Shown here: one piece after another, positions 9,377-18,384 of the stretch
How the letters are laid out: each line of letters begins with the position of its first letter
How positions within the stretch are numbered: the first letter of the stretch is position 1
NCBI RefSeq assembly: GCF_000717645.1
Contig: NZ_JNZZ01000001.1
Span: 372,001 to 436,000 of the forward strand
DNA length: 64,000 bases
Origin: Streptomyces californicus
GTDB taxonomy: Bacteria; Actinomycetota; Actinomycetes; Streptomycetales; Streptomycetaceae
Direction: 5' to 3'
Notes under the pieces: generated by a model
What the model was told of the DNA's origin: nothing
What the model saw: the letters and a program-made list of their open reading frames with translations, nothing else
The model's database searches: none
Made by a program: the position numbers and the translations under genes

Positions 9377-10296
9377 CAGAACTCCAGCCGCTCGCGCCGG
9401 CCCACCCGCATGACGATGGCGGCGAACGCCAGGGTCACGATGAGCAGGGCGACACCGATCGTGGTCGCGTAGCCCGCCTGTCCGTCACGGAACGCCGCCT
9501 GGTAGACGTACAGCGGCAGGACGGTGGTCGAGTAGTCGGGCCCGCCGGGGCCGACGCTCATGATGTGGACGATGGCGAAGCCCTCGGCGCCCAGCGCCAG
9601 GATGCCCATGTAGACCCAGCCGGACTGGACGGTGTCCCACAGCAGGGGCAGCGTGATCCGGAAGAAGGTCGTGAAGCGGCTCGCCCCGTCCAGCAGGGCG
9701 GCTTCGTAGAAGTCCTTGGGGATGGAGGCCATGCCGGCGGAGAACAGCACCACGAAGAAGCCGGTCGTGCACCAGACGAGGACCGCCATGATGACCCACA
9801 GGGCCAGGTCCGGGTCGCCCAGCCAGGTCGGCACGTCGTCGAAGCCGACGGCCTTGAGGGTGCCGTTGATCATGCCCTGGGCCGGGTCGAAGGCGAACTG
9901 GAACAGGATGGCCACGATCGCGATCGAGAGCACCTGCGGGAAGAAGTACGCGATCTTGTAGAAGCCCGAGCCCCGTACGCCGGTGACGGCGGCGCCCTTG
10001 CGGCGCCGTCCGCCCACGTTGAGCATGAAGGCGAAGAAGAGCGCGAGGCCCAGCGTCACCAGCGGCAGCAGTACGGCCAGCAGCACGCTGTGCTGCAGCG
10101 ATTTCCAGAAGACGTCGTCGTCGAGCATCTTGGCGTAGTTGTCGAACCCGACCATCTTGAAGTCGGGGCTCAGGCCCGTCCAGTCCGTGAACGAGTAGTA
10201 GATGGACTGGATGAAGGGCCAGATGACGAAGATGACGTACAACGCCATCGGAACCACCAAGAACCCGACTATGAACCGGTATTTACCGTGTTGCAT
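9376..10296 (-). CDS. ngcF: N-acetylglucosamine/chitobiose-type ABC transporter permease
   Basis: The second CUT1 permease (MalF-like), 306 residues, with six helices and the EAA loop EAALLDGASRFTTFFRITLPLL near residue 205. It starts at an ATG 48 bases after ngcE and overlaps ngcG. It should form a heterodimer with NgcG in the cytoplasmic membrane and take substrate from NgcE. The KYRFIVGFLVVPMALY start is a typical first helix of this family. Substrate assignment rests on the recognisable NgcE and on synteny. Confidence 0.88.
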   Translation of the reverse strand: MQHGKYRFIVGFLVVPMALYVIFVIWPFIQSIYYSFTDWTGLSPDFKMVGFDNYAKMLDDDVFWKSLQHSVLLAVLLPLVTLGLALFFAFMLNVGGRRRKGAAVTGVRGSGFYKIAYFFPQVLSIAIVAILFQFAFDPAQGMINGTLKAVGFDDVPTWLGDPDLALWVIMAVLVWCTTGFFVVLFSAGMASIPKDFYEAALLDGASRFTTFFRITLPLLWDTVQSGWVYMGILALGAEGFAIVHIMSVGPGGPDYSTTVLPLYVYQAAFRDGQAGYATTIGVALLIVTLAFAAIVMRVGRRERLEF

Positions 10297-10344
10297 CGTT
10301 ACCGACTCCGACCTTCCCGTGCTGCCGCCGCTGGTGACGCGTGG

Positions 10345-11790
10345 TCACTGGTGCTTGAAGTGCTTGATGGACTGGTCCTTGGCGGTCGCGTCGGCGAAGG
10401 CCTGGATCTTCTTGATGGTCTCGGCCGGCTTGGCGCGGCCCGCCATCATCTCGCCGAGCGCGGCGACACCGATCTGCTCCTTCTGGAGCTTCACGTACCA
10501 GTCCTGCAGGCGCGGGTTGACCACGTTGGTGCCGGCCTTCTCCAGCGCGGCGACACCGGACTTGAGGCCGTCGGAGAGCTCGATGCCGTCCGTGCCGCCG
10601 TTGAAGGCGGACAGCGACTTGGTGCTGGTGGTGAAGGACTTGGAGGACGCCTCGCTGAGCATGATGCGCAGCTGCTCCAGACCGCCCTCGGGGTTCTTCG
10701 CCTTGCTCGGGACGATGAACGGCTCGCCGCCGGAGGCCCAGATGGTGCCGAAGGGCATCTTGTCGGAGGAGTCGAGGCCGGAGGGGGCGCCCACGGACAG
10801 CTTGAAGTCCTTGGGGATGATCGCCGCTTCCTCGTTCTCCACCCAGGAGCCGTTCGGGATGAACAGCGCCTTGCCGCGGGCCCACGCGCCCTGCGAACCG
10901 CGGTGGTCCAGGCCCGGGGTGCCCTCCAGGATGTAGCCCTTGGCGACGAGCTCGTAGTACGCCTCGAAGGCGGCCTTGACCGCGGGGTGCTCCCAGGCCT
11001 TCGGCTCCAGGTTGTCGATCGCGTCGAGGACCTCGACGCCGCCGATCTTGGCGATGAAGGGGTACAGCGAGAAGGGGAGGTAGTAGGGGTGCTTGCCGGG
11101 GTACGTCCAGCCGGCGATGCCCTCCTTCTTCGCCTTCGCGCAGAGCGCGAGCATGTCGTCCCAGGTCTCCGGGTACGTGGCGTCGAGCTTCTCCAGCGCC
11201 GTCTGCGAGTACCAGACGCCGTAGACCGTGTACGCGTAGTACATGATCCAGACCGGGTCGCCGTCGAACTGGCCCATCTCGACGATGCCGGGCCGCAGGG
11301 TGTCGCGGACCTTCTTGGCGGGGTCGTCGATGGAGGGGGCGTCGAGGAGCGGGGTCAGGTCGGTGAGCTGCTTCTTGCCGACCAGGACGCCCATGTCCAT
11401 CTGCTGGGCACCGGAGTTGTCGATCAGGTCCGGCGGGGTGCCACCGTTGAACCGGGGCTGGAGGACCGACTGGATCTTCTGCGTCGCGGAGAACTTGACC
11501 TTCGCCTCGGGGTAGGTCTTCTCGTAGACGGCCTTGGCGTCCTCGGCGTACTTGGTGCCGAAGCCGCCGTCGAAGATGACGATCTCCAGGGGCGCGCTGC
11601 CGTTGACGGCCAGCGGGTTCTTGTCGGTCTTCTCGCCCTTTTCGACCTTGTCGTCGCTGCTGCTGTCGCCGCTCGCGCAGGCGGACAGGAAGCTCATCGT
11701 CGGAACGGCGATCAGGCCGAGGGCGGCCGAACGCTTGATCAGATCGCGACGGCCAAGGCCCTCATTGTTGTGGGCGGAGGTGGATCCCAT
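10345..11790 (-). CDS. ngcE: N-acetylglucosamine/chitobiose-binding lipoprotein
   Basis: Extracellular binding protein of 481 residues for the NgcEFG importer. The N-terminus carries a twin-arginine-like GRRDLIKRS motif, a hydrophobic stretch and the lipobox LSAC, so it is probably a Tat-exported lipoprotein. The mature part is a CUT1 solute-binding fold that I recognise as NgcE-like. I use the ATG at 11790, eight bases after an AGG-rich site, instead of the TTG six bases upstream. It is first in the operon, with a DasR-like site 252 bases upstream shared with the divergent mannosidase. In S. coelicolor NgcE is a lower-affinity GlcNAc/chitobiose binder (literature). Confidence 0.9.
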   Translation of the reverse strand: MGSTSAHNNEGLGRRDLIKRSAALGLIAVPTMSFLSACASGDSSSDDKVEKGEKTDKNPLAVNGSAPLEIVIFDGGFGTKYAEDAKAVYEKTYPEAKVKFSATQKIQSVLQPRFNGGTPPDLIDNSGAQQMDMGVLVGKKQLTDLTPLLDAPSIDDPAKKVRDTLRPGIVEMGQFDGDPVWIMYYAYTVYGVWYSQTALEKLDATYPETWDDMLALCAKAKKEGIAGWTYPGKHPYYLPFSLYPFIAKIGGVEVLDAIDNLEPKAWEHPAVKAAFEAYYELVAKGYILEGTPGLDHRGSQGAWARGKALFIPNGSWVENEEAAIIPKDFKLSVGAPSGLDSSDKMPFGTIWASGGEPFIVPSKAKNPEGGLEQLRIMLSEASSKSFTTSTKSLSAFNGGTDGIELSDGLKSGVAALEKAGTNVVNPRLQDWYVKLQKEQIGVAALGEMMAGRAKPAETIKKIQAFADATAKDQSIKHFKHQ

Positions 11791-12041
11791 GCTCAAGTCC
11801 TCGCCTTCTCCAGGACTCAGGCGGTGTACCGGTCACCCGTGGAAACTCGCCTCAGGCGAAGGGGCCCGCCACCGCGGTCAGTTGTGCTGATGGGTCATGC
11901 GGATGTGCAGATGTACCGGCCGGGCCGGTGCAGGGGGGGGCGTCGGGAGACAGTACAGCGAGGGCGCCTCAACCGCCCCCGTGACCGTCGCTGTTCTCCC
12001 CCGTGCGCGCACATCCGCGTGAAGCGGCTGTGCAGGTGCCG

Positions 12042-12057
12042 ACAGGTATAGTCCACT
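12042..12057. promoter_or_regulatory. DasR-responsive element (dre)-like site
   Basis: ACAGGTATAGTCCACT agrees at 13 of 16 positions with the dre consensus A(G/C)TGGTCTAGACCA(G/C)T recalled from the literature. It lies roughly midway between the divergent ngcE and GH92 starts (about 245 bases from each). DasR is the GlcNAc-6P-sensing GntR repressor of amino-sugar uptake in Streptomyces. Match seen; function inferred. Confidence 0.6.
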
Positions 12058-12300
12058 TGTCGCCAACTGAGCAAGATCGAATGCACGTTTGGGCGGCAGT
12101 CTTTCCCGAGTTGAGACCTGGCCGACATTCCGGTCGGCCGCCTCCCCCACCCCGGGCGGCTATCTCCCCATTCCGGCCGATTCGCCGTGCGGCCCCTCGG
12201 CAACACCCTTGACACGCCCCTTCACTTGGCTCCCTACTGGACCTTGCATCCCGCTATGACAACGTTGTCCATGCATTTTCCCGGGGAGGAACGGCTCGGC

Positions 12301-15300
12301 ATGCAGCCACCCAGCGGCCTCAACCACGGCGCCGACAAGGCCCCTCACACGGTCCCCCGCCCGGCCCCCCGCCGGAGACGGACCCCCACAGCAGCCGTCC
12401 TGGCGGCGTCCCTCGCACTGGTGGTGATCGCCCCCGCGGCCGCCGTCGCCCAGCCCTCCGCGCCGGACCGCAAGCCCTCCGGGGAGCGGACGTTCGCCTC
12501 CTCCTTCGAGGCGGACGAGCGGCAACCGGACTGGCGTGACACCGTCGAGGAGGGTCCCGACGGCACTCCGCGCTCCTCCGGCGTCGACGGGGGCTTCTCC
12601 TCCGGCATACCCGGCAACGTCACCGGCCGGGTGACGGAGGTCCGCGCGAGCGGCGAGAACAGCGCGAGCGGCGAGGTCAAGGAGAACCTGGTCGACATCG
12701 AGCCCGGCTCCAAGTGGCTGGCGTTCGCGAAGACCGGCTGGGTCGAGTTCGACCTGGACGAACCGGTCAAGGTCGTGACGTATGCCCTCACTTCGGCCAA
12801 CGACCACGCCGAACGCGATCCGCGCGACTGGACGCTCAAGGGCTCGGCGGACGGCAAGGAGTGGACGGACCTCGACACCCGTACCGGCGAGACCTTCGCC
12901 AAGCGGCACGAGACGAAGACGTACGGGATCGCGGCCGGCGCCGAGTACCGGCACTTCCGGCTGGAGATCACGAAGAACGGCGGCGCGGACGCGTTGCAGC
13001 TGGCCGACGTTCAATTCTCGAACGGTGACACCTCCACCCCGGTGCCCGACGAGATGCGCAGCCACCCCGACCGCGGCCCCTCCGGCTCCCCCACCGCGAA
13101 GTCGGGCGCGGGATTCACCGGAAAGAAGGCGCTGCGGTACGCGGGTACGCACACGCCGGACGGACGCGCGTACTCGTACAACAAGATCTTCGACGTGAAC
13201 ACGGCCGTCACCCGGGACACCGAGCTGTCCTACCTCGTCCACCCGCAGATGGGCGAGACGGACCTGGACTACCCGGCCACCCACGTCGCGGTGGACCTCG
13301 CCTTCACCGACGGCACGTACCTGAGCGAGCTGAAGGCCACCGACAGCCACGGCGGGCTGCTGACCCCGCAGGGCCAGGCGGACGCCAAGCGCCTCTACGT
13401 CAACCAGTGGAACAAGGTCTCCGCCCGCATCGGCGCGGTCGCGGCGGGCAAGACAGTCGACCGCGTCCTGGTGGCGTACGACTCCCCGAAGGGCCCGGCG
13501 AAGTTCCAGGGCTGGATCGACGACATCTCGATCGCCCCGAAGAAGCCTGAGAAGCGCAAGGCTCACCTGTCGGACTACGCGCTGACCACCCGGGGCACCA
13601 ACTCCTCGGGCAGCTTTTCACGCGGTAACAACATCCCGGCCACGGCGGTCCCGCACGGCTTCAACTTCTGGACGCCGGTCACCAACGCCGGTTCGCTGAG
13701 CTGGCTGTACGACTACCACCGCGGCAACAACGCGGACAACCTCCCCACGCTCCAGGCGTTCGGCACGAGCCATGAGCCGAGTCCGTGGATGGGCGACCGG
13801 CAGACGTTCCAGGTGATGCCCTCGGCTGCCAGCGGCACCCCGGACGCCTCCCGGACGGCCCGCGCGCTGCCGTTCCGGCACGAGAACGAGACGGCGAGGC
13901 CGCACTACTACGGCGTCACGTTCGAGAACGGCCTCAAGGCCGAGATGACGCCCACCGACCACGCGGCCCGGATGCGGTTCACCTATCCGGGCGAGGACGC
14001 CAGCCTGATCTTCGACAACGTCTCGAACGACGGCGGCATCACCCTGGACCCGAAGACCCGCTCGTTCTCCGGCTTCACGGACGTCAAGAGCGGGCTGTCC
14101 ACCGGCGCGACCCGGATGTTCGTGTACGGCGTCTTCGACGCGCCGGTCACCGACAGCGGCAAACTGAAGGGCGGCGGGGGCGACGACGTCACCGGCTTCT
14201 TCCGCTTCGACGCCGGCAAGGACCGCACGGTCAACCTGCGCCTCGCCACCTCGCTGATCGGCGTCGACCAGGCGAAGAAGAACCTGGCGGCGGAGATCCC
14301 GGAGTCCGCCTCCTTCGACCGCGTGCGGCGTACGGCGCAGAGCGCCTGGGACGACGTCCTGCGGACCGTCGAGGTCGAGGGCGCCACCGCCGACCAGCTG
14401 ACCACGCTCTACTCCAGCCTGTACCGCCTGTACCTCTACCCGAACTCCGGCCACGAGAAGGTCGACGGGAAGAACCGCTACGCCAGCCCCGTCTCCAAGG
14501 CGACCGGCGAGAACACCCCGACCCGGACGGGCGCGAAGATCGTGGACGGCGAGGTGTACGTCAACAACGGGTTCTGGGACACCTACCGCACGACCTGGCC
14601 GGCCTACTCCTTCTTCACCCCGAAGAGGGCCGGGAAGCTGGTGGACGGCTTCGTCCAGCACTACAAGGACGGCGGCTGGACCTCGCGCTGGTCCTCCCCC
14701 GGCTACGCGGACCTGATGACCGGCACCAGCTCGGACGTGGCGTTCGCCGACGCGTACGTCAAGGGCGTGAAGTTCGACGCCGAGGCGGCCTACGAGGCTG
14801 CGCTGAAGAACGCCACGGTCGCCCCGCCGTCCTCGGGCGTCGGCCGCAAGGGGCTGGAGACCTCGGTCTTCAAGGGCTATGCCGACACCGCCACCCACGA
14901 GGGCCTGTCATGGTCCCTGGAGGGTTACGTCAACGACTACGGCATCGCCCGCATGGGCGAGGAGCTGTATCGGAAGACGAAGAAGGCGCGGTACAAGGAG
15001 GAGTCCGCGTACTTCATGAACCGGGCGCAGAAGTACGTCAAGCTCTTCGACGGCAAGGCCGGGTTCTTCCAGGGCAGGAAGCCGAACGGCGACTGGCGGC
15101 TCCCCTCGGACCAGTACGACCCGCGCGTCTGGGGCTACGACTACACCGAGACCAACGGCTGGGGCTACGCCTTCACCGCCCCGCAGGACAGCCGGGGCCT
15201 GGCCAACCTGTACGGCGGCCGCGCGGGTCTGGGCAAGAAGCTGGACACGTACTTCTCGACGCCGGAGACGGCGGGCCCGGAGTTCGTCGGCAGCTACGGC

Positions 15301-16182
15301 GGGGTCATCCACGAGATGACCGAGGCGCGGGACGTGCGGATGGGCCAGTACGGCCACAGCAACCAGGTCGCCCACCACGCCACGTACATGTACAACGCGG
15401 CCTCGCAGCCGTACAGGACGCAGGAGAAGGTCCGCGAGGTGCTGGGCCGGCTGTACGTCGGCAGCGAGATCGGGCAGGGCATCCACGGCGACGAGGACAA
15501 CGGCGAGCAGTCCGCCTGGTTCCTCTTCTCCTCGCTCGGCTTCTACCCGCTGGTGATGGGCAGCGGGGAGTACGCGATCGGCTCGCCGCTCTTCAAGAAG
15601 GCGACCGTCCGCATGGACAACGGCCGCAAGCTGGTCGTGAAGGCCCCGAAGAACAGCGACACGAACATCTACGTGCAGGGCGTGAAGGTCAACGGCAAGA
15701 AGTGGACCTCCACGGCGCTCCCCCACGACGTCCTGGCCAGGGGCGGCACGGTGGAGTTCGCCATGGGACCGAAGCCCTCGGCCTGGGGCACGGGCGAGGA
15801 CGCGGCCCCGGTCTCGGTGCAGAAGGACGACGAGGTCCCGACGCCCAAGGGCGACGCGCTGAAGGGTGACGGCGCGCTGTTCGACGACACCTCGGCCACC
15901 TCGGCGACGGTGGAGTCGGTGGAGCTGCCCGTCGCCTCGGCCACGAAGGGCGTCCAGTACACGCTGACCTCGGCGGCGGCGGACAAGGCCCCGAAGGGGT
16001 GGACGCTCCAGGGTTCGACGGACGGCGAGAAGTGGAAGGACGTCGACCGCCGCTCGGGCCAGTCGTTCGCCTGGGACAAGCAGACCCGGGTGTTCTCGGT
16101 GGCGAAGCCCGGCTCGTACACGAAGTACCGGCTGGTGCTGACGGGTTCGGCGACGCTGGCGGAGGTGGAGCTGCTCTCCTGA
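12301..16182 (+). CDS. Secreted GH92 alpha-1,2-mannosidase with two F5/8-type C domains
   Basis: A large secreted glycosidase of 1293 residues that should trim alpha-mannose from glycans with inversion, a calcium-dependent GH92 reaction. Seen: signal peptide (arginine-rich n-region, AVLAASLALVVIAPAAAVAQ), an N-terminal galactose-binding/F5/8C-like domain (about residues 60-235), a linker, the GH92 N-domain and (alpha/alpha)6 barrel (about 410-1170; NGFWDTYRTTWP, and HEMTEARD near residue 1003 with the catalytic acid region), then a second F5/8C-like domain to the C-terminus. I chose the ATG at 12301 after GGGGAGG; upstream in-frame ATGs lack a site. It is divergent from ngcEFG and may share DasR control. 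Confidence 0.92.
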   Translation: MQPPSGLNHGADKAPHTVPRPAPRRRRTPTAAVLAASLALVVIAPAAAVAQPSAPDRKPSGERTFASSFEADERQPDWRDTVEEGPDGTPRSSGVDGGFSSGIPGNVTGRVTEVRASGENSASGEVKENLVDIEPGSKWLAFAKTGWVEFDLDEPVKVVTYALTSANDHAERDPRDWTLKGSADGKEWTDLDTRTGETFAKRHETKTYGIAAGAEYRHFRLEITKNGGADALQLADVQFSNGDTSTPVPDEMRSHPDRGPSGSPTAKSGAGFTGKKALRYAGTHTPDGRAYSYNKIFDVNTAVTRDTELSYLVHPQMGETDLDYPATHVAVDLAFTDGTYLSELKATDSHGGLLTPQGQADAKRLYVNQWNKVSARIGAVAAGKTVDRVLVAYDSPKGPAKFQGWIDDISIAPKKPEKRKAHLSDYALTTRGTNSSGSFSRGNNIPATAVPHGFNFWTPVTNAGSLSWLYDYHRGNNADNLPTLQAFGTSHEPSPWMGDRQTFQVMPSAASGTPDASRTARALPFRHENETARPHYYGVTFENGLKAEMTPTDHAARMRFTYPGEDASLIFDNVSNDGGITLDPKTRSFSGFTDVKSGLSTGATRMFVYGVFDAPVTDSGKLKGGGGDDVTGFFRFDAGKDRTVNLRLATSLIGVDQAKKNLAAEIPESASFDRVRRTAQSAWDDVLRTVEVEGATADQLTTLYSSLYRLYLYPNSGHEKVDGKNRYASPVSKATGENTPTRTGAKIVDGEVYVNNGFWDTYRTTWPAYSFFTPKRAGKLVDGFVQHYKDGGWTSRWSSPGYADLMTGTSSDVAFADAYVKGVKFDAEAAYEAALKNATVAPPSSGVGRKGLETSVFKGYADTATHEGLSWSLEGYVNDYGIARMGEELYRKTKKARYKEESAYFMNRAQKYVKLFDGKAGFFQGRKPNGDWRLPSDQYDPRVWGYDYTETNGWGYAFTAPQDSRGLANLYGGRAGLGKKLDTYFSTPETAGPEFVGSYGGVIHEMTEARDVRMGQYGHSNQVAHHATYMYNAASQPYRTQEKVREVLGRLYVGSEIGQGIHGDEDNGEQSAWFLFSSLGFYPLVMGSGEYAIGSPLFKKATVRMDNGRKLVVKAPKNSDTNIYVQGVKVNGKKWTSTALPHDVLARGGTVEFAMGPKPSAWGTGEDAAPVSVQKDDEVPTPKGDALKGDGALFDDTSATSATVESVELPVASATKGVQYTLTSAAADKAPKGWTLQGSTDGEKWKDVDRRSGQSFAWDKQTRVFSVAKPGSYTKYRLVLTGSATLAEVELLS

Positions 16183-16202
16183 TCCGTACGGGCTGAGACC
16201 GG

Positions 16203-16236
16203 CGGCCGGCATCCCGAGGCGACGGGGTGCCGGCCG
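16203..16236. terminator. Hairpin between convergent genes
   Basis: A 13-bp stem (16203-16215 with 16224-16236, one G-U pair) and an eight-base loop sit between the mannosidase stop and the convergent phosphatase stop. Likely a shared bidirectional terminator. Confidence 0.7.
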
Positions 16237-16324
16237 TCGGCGTGTCAGCGGTTCTCGCCGAACCGGTCCGGGGGGCTCGCGGGCGTCGTCGCGCGGGGGC
16301 GGCGGGGCTGACGCCCGGCGCGGC

Positions 16325-16942
16325 TCACTCCGGCTGGAGGCTTTCGGGCAGGGCCACGTTGAGGGCGGCGACGACGGGCCGGCCGTGTTCGGTGCCGAGG
16401 CGGGAGACGGCTCCGGTGGCGAGCTGGAAGAGGCGGCCCTCGGCGGGGGTCAGCCCGAGGTAGCGGGCGGTGAGGACGCGCAGGAAGTGCGAGTGGGCGA
16501 CGAGCGCGATGTCCGCGTCGCCGATCCCCTCGGCGGCCGACCGGACGCCCGCGAGCACCTGGTCGGCGCGCTGCCCGATCTCCTCGGGGCTCTCGCCGGG
16601 GTGTTCGTCGGATCCGGGGTCGACGCCGTCGGTCCACAGGTTCCAGAAGGGGCGGGTGCGGCGGATCGCCCGGGTGGTGATGCCCTCGTAGCCGCCGTAG
16701 TCCCATTCGCGCAGCTCGGGGGTGACCCGGGGGGCGTGGAGCCCGGCCAGTTCGGCGGTGCGGCGGGCGCGGATCATCGGGCTGACGAGAGTGAGCCCGA
16801 TGTTCCGGTCGGCCAGCAGCGGGACGAGCGCGCGGGCCTGGCGCTCCCCGGTGCCGGTGAGGGGGAGGTCGGTCCAGCTCGTGTGCTGTCCGGAACGGGA
16901 CCACTCGGTCTCGCCGTGCCGGATGAGGATCAGCTCTCCCAT
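16325..16942 (-). CDS. Histidine phosphatase-family protein (phosphoglycerate-mutase-like)
   Basis: A cytoplasmic protein of 205 residues of the histidine phosphatase superfamily. Seen: the phosphohistidine motif LIRHGETEW (residues 6-14), the second catalytic region LREWDYGGYEG near residue 82 with the proton donor glutamate, and VAHSHFLRVL near residue 155 with the second histidine. It is short and lacks the insertions of true dPGM glycolytic mutases, so a broad-specificity phosphatase is more likely. It converges on the mannosidase and is divergent from the small membrane protein at 17041. The physiological substrate cannot be read. Confidence 0.88.
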   Translation of the reverse strand: MGELILIRHGETEWSRSGQHTSWTDLPLTGTGERQARALVPLLADRNIGLTLVSPMIRARRTAELAGLHAPRVTPELREWDYGGYEGITTRAIRRTRPFWNLWTDGVDPGSDEHPGESPEEIGQRADQVLAGVRSAAEGIGDADIALVAHSHFLRVLTARYLGLTPAEGRLFQLATGAVSRLGTEHGRPVVAALNVALPESLQPE

Positions 16943-17040
16943 GGTGGTCCGTTCTCTTTCTGTACAGGTGGTGCGGGTGGGGCCGATGGGGCCACGTACG
17001 GTAAGCCCCTCAGCTGATCACATTCCCGTGGGGGGACCGC

Positions 17041-17634
17041 ATGTCCGACACCTTTCCGCCTCCGCCGCCCGAACAGCCGCAGCCGGAGCCGGAGCCGCGG
17101 TACCGGTCTGCGGAGCAGGTGTCGCCGTGGGCCGCGCCGGCGGTGCCGCAGCGCAAGCAGCGTACGGGGTTGATCGTGACGCTCGCCGTGGCCGGCGGGC
17201 TCGTCGTGGCGGGTGGCACGGTGGCGCTCGTCGTCTCGACGATGTCCGCCGTCCAGGACTCCATCGCGCTGCCGCCGCGGTCGGACGCGCCCTACTCCGC
17301 ACCGTACGAGGACGAGACGTACGACGAGGAGCCCGTGGAGCCCGCGCCGGGACCGGACCCCGAGGGGGACGTCACGGTCGCGACGTGCGGGCGCGACTCC
17401 CTGATCGGCTGGCCGCACGCCGATCTGAAGATCGTGAACAGGACCGAGGGCCCGGCGGCCTACATCGTCACCGTCAGCTTCGTGGACGGTGACGGCGAAG
17501 AGGTCGACGACGGCATCGCGACCACCGAGGAGATCGCTCCCGGCGACGCGGTCACGGTGCGGGCCCTGGGGTCGGGCGAGGTGGCGGCGGGCACGAAGTG
17601 CCGGACGGGCGAGGTCGAACGCTACGTGCCGTGA
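17041..17634 (+). CDS. Hypothetical single-pass membrane protein, proline-rich N-terminus
   Basis: No function recognised. The 197-residue product begins with a proline/glutamate-rich cytoplasmic tail (PPPPPEQPQPEPEP). One transmembrane helix follows at about residues 43-67 (TGLIVTLAVAGGLVVAGGTVALVV). The extracellular domain of about 125 residues holds an acidic linker and a small beta-rich region with two cysteines (VATCGRDS and GTKCRTG) that may form a disulfide. Such lipid-anchored or membrane-tethered small domains are common in Streptomyces. A GGGGGGA site precedes the ATG, and a strong terminator follows. Third-position GC supports a real gene. Confidence 0.8.
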   Translation: MSDTFPPPPPEQPQPEPEPRYRSAEQVSPWAAPAVPQRKQRTGLIVTLAVAGGLVVAGGTVALVVSTMSAVQDSIALPPRSDAPYSAPYEDETYDEEPVEPAPGPDPEGDVTVATCGRDSLIGWPHADLKIVNRTEGPAAYIVTVSFVDGDGEEVDDGIATTEEIAPGDAVTVRALGSGEVAAGTKCRTGEVERYVP

Positions 17635-17660
17635 CGGTCCGGGGGACGCGCCGGACGCGG

Positions 17661-17697
17661 AAGGGCCGCACCCCGGATTCCCCGGGGTGCGGCCCTT
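17661..17697 (+). terminator. 16-bp-stem terminator
   Basis: Perfect 16-bp stem (17661-17676 with 17682-17697), five-base loop, then CTT, 27 bases past the stop of the membrane protein. Confidence 0.9.
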
Positions 17698-17952
17698 CTT
17701 CGCTCGGCCGGACGCCCTGGCCGCGGATCAGGACCGGACAGGCCGCGGCGTCCGGGGCGGGGCACCGCACGCGCGATGCGGGACGGGAACCGGCCAGCCG
17801 TTCGGCGTCCGTGAGCGGGGCCCGGGCGGCGCCGGTCGCCTCCGCTTCCCGGATCTGCCCCACGTCCGCGCATTCCGTCGTGAACGCGTGCCCGATGCCG
17901 AGGCGGAAGTGATCCGGCTCGCCCTTATCGGGCCGCGCCGACACGCCCGTAC

Positions 17953-18002
17953 TCCGCGCATGTCCGCCATGGCTTCCTCCGCGCATGTCCGCCATGGCTT
18001 CC
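17953..18002. repeat. 25-bp perfect tandem duplication
   Basis: Two identical 25-base units (17953-17977 and 17978-18002), each containing GCCATGGC, in the 520-base gene-free gap 17700-18222 upstream of the ABC/Nudix cassette. The rest of the gap shows no convincing gene. It may be a regulatory repeat for the cassette (inference). Confidence 0.75.
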
Positions 18003-18222
18003 GTTCCCCGATGGCCCTGCCCCGGCCGCCGCGACGGGCCGGCGATGCCGTTTCGGCCAAGATCGCGTCCGTTCCTCCCGATCGGAGGGCGGGGTCGTGG
18101 ATCCTTTCCCACCCGGAATCCCCGGAGAACAAGGGTTCGACGTTCGGCTGAAAGGCGTGTCCTCGATCCGTGCTCGCCCTCGTTGGACCCGGCATCCCCA
18201 ACATCCAGCGAAGGGAGCGACG

Positions 18223-18384
18223 TTGACGCCTATCGGCTCACGCCGCAGCACCACCCGCCGCACGCGGACCCCCCGGGCCCGGGACGCGGCGCACGGCCAT
18301 CAGCGCCCGGCTCCGCGGTTCGATCGGCGAACGCCGGCGACCCCCTCGGCCTGGCGGCTCGCCCCCCGGGCGGTGAGCGCATGA
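18223..18384 (+). CDS. Small basic ORF coupled to the ABC transporter gene
   Basis: Possible 53-residue peptide read from a TTG start with an AAGGGAG site five bases upstream. Its stop overlaps the ABC transporter ATG (ATGA). Third positions are about 85% G/C, as in real genes. The product is rich in Arg, Pro and Thr and resembles nothing I know. It could be a true small protein, a leader that couples translation of the transporter, or a chance ORF. Confidence is low because the start is TTG and no homology is visible. Confidence 0.4.
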   Translation: MTPIGSRRSTTRRTRTPRARDAAHGHQRPAPRFDRRTPATPSAWRLAPRAVSA

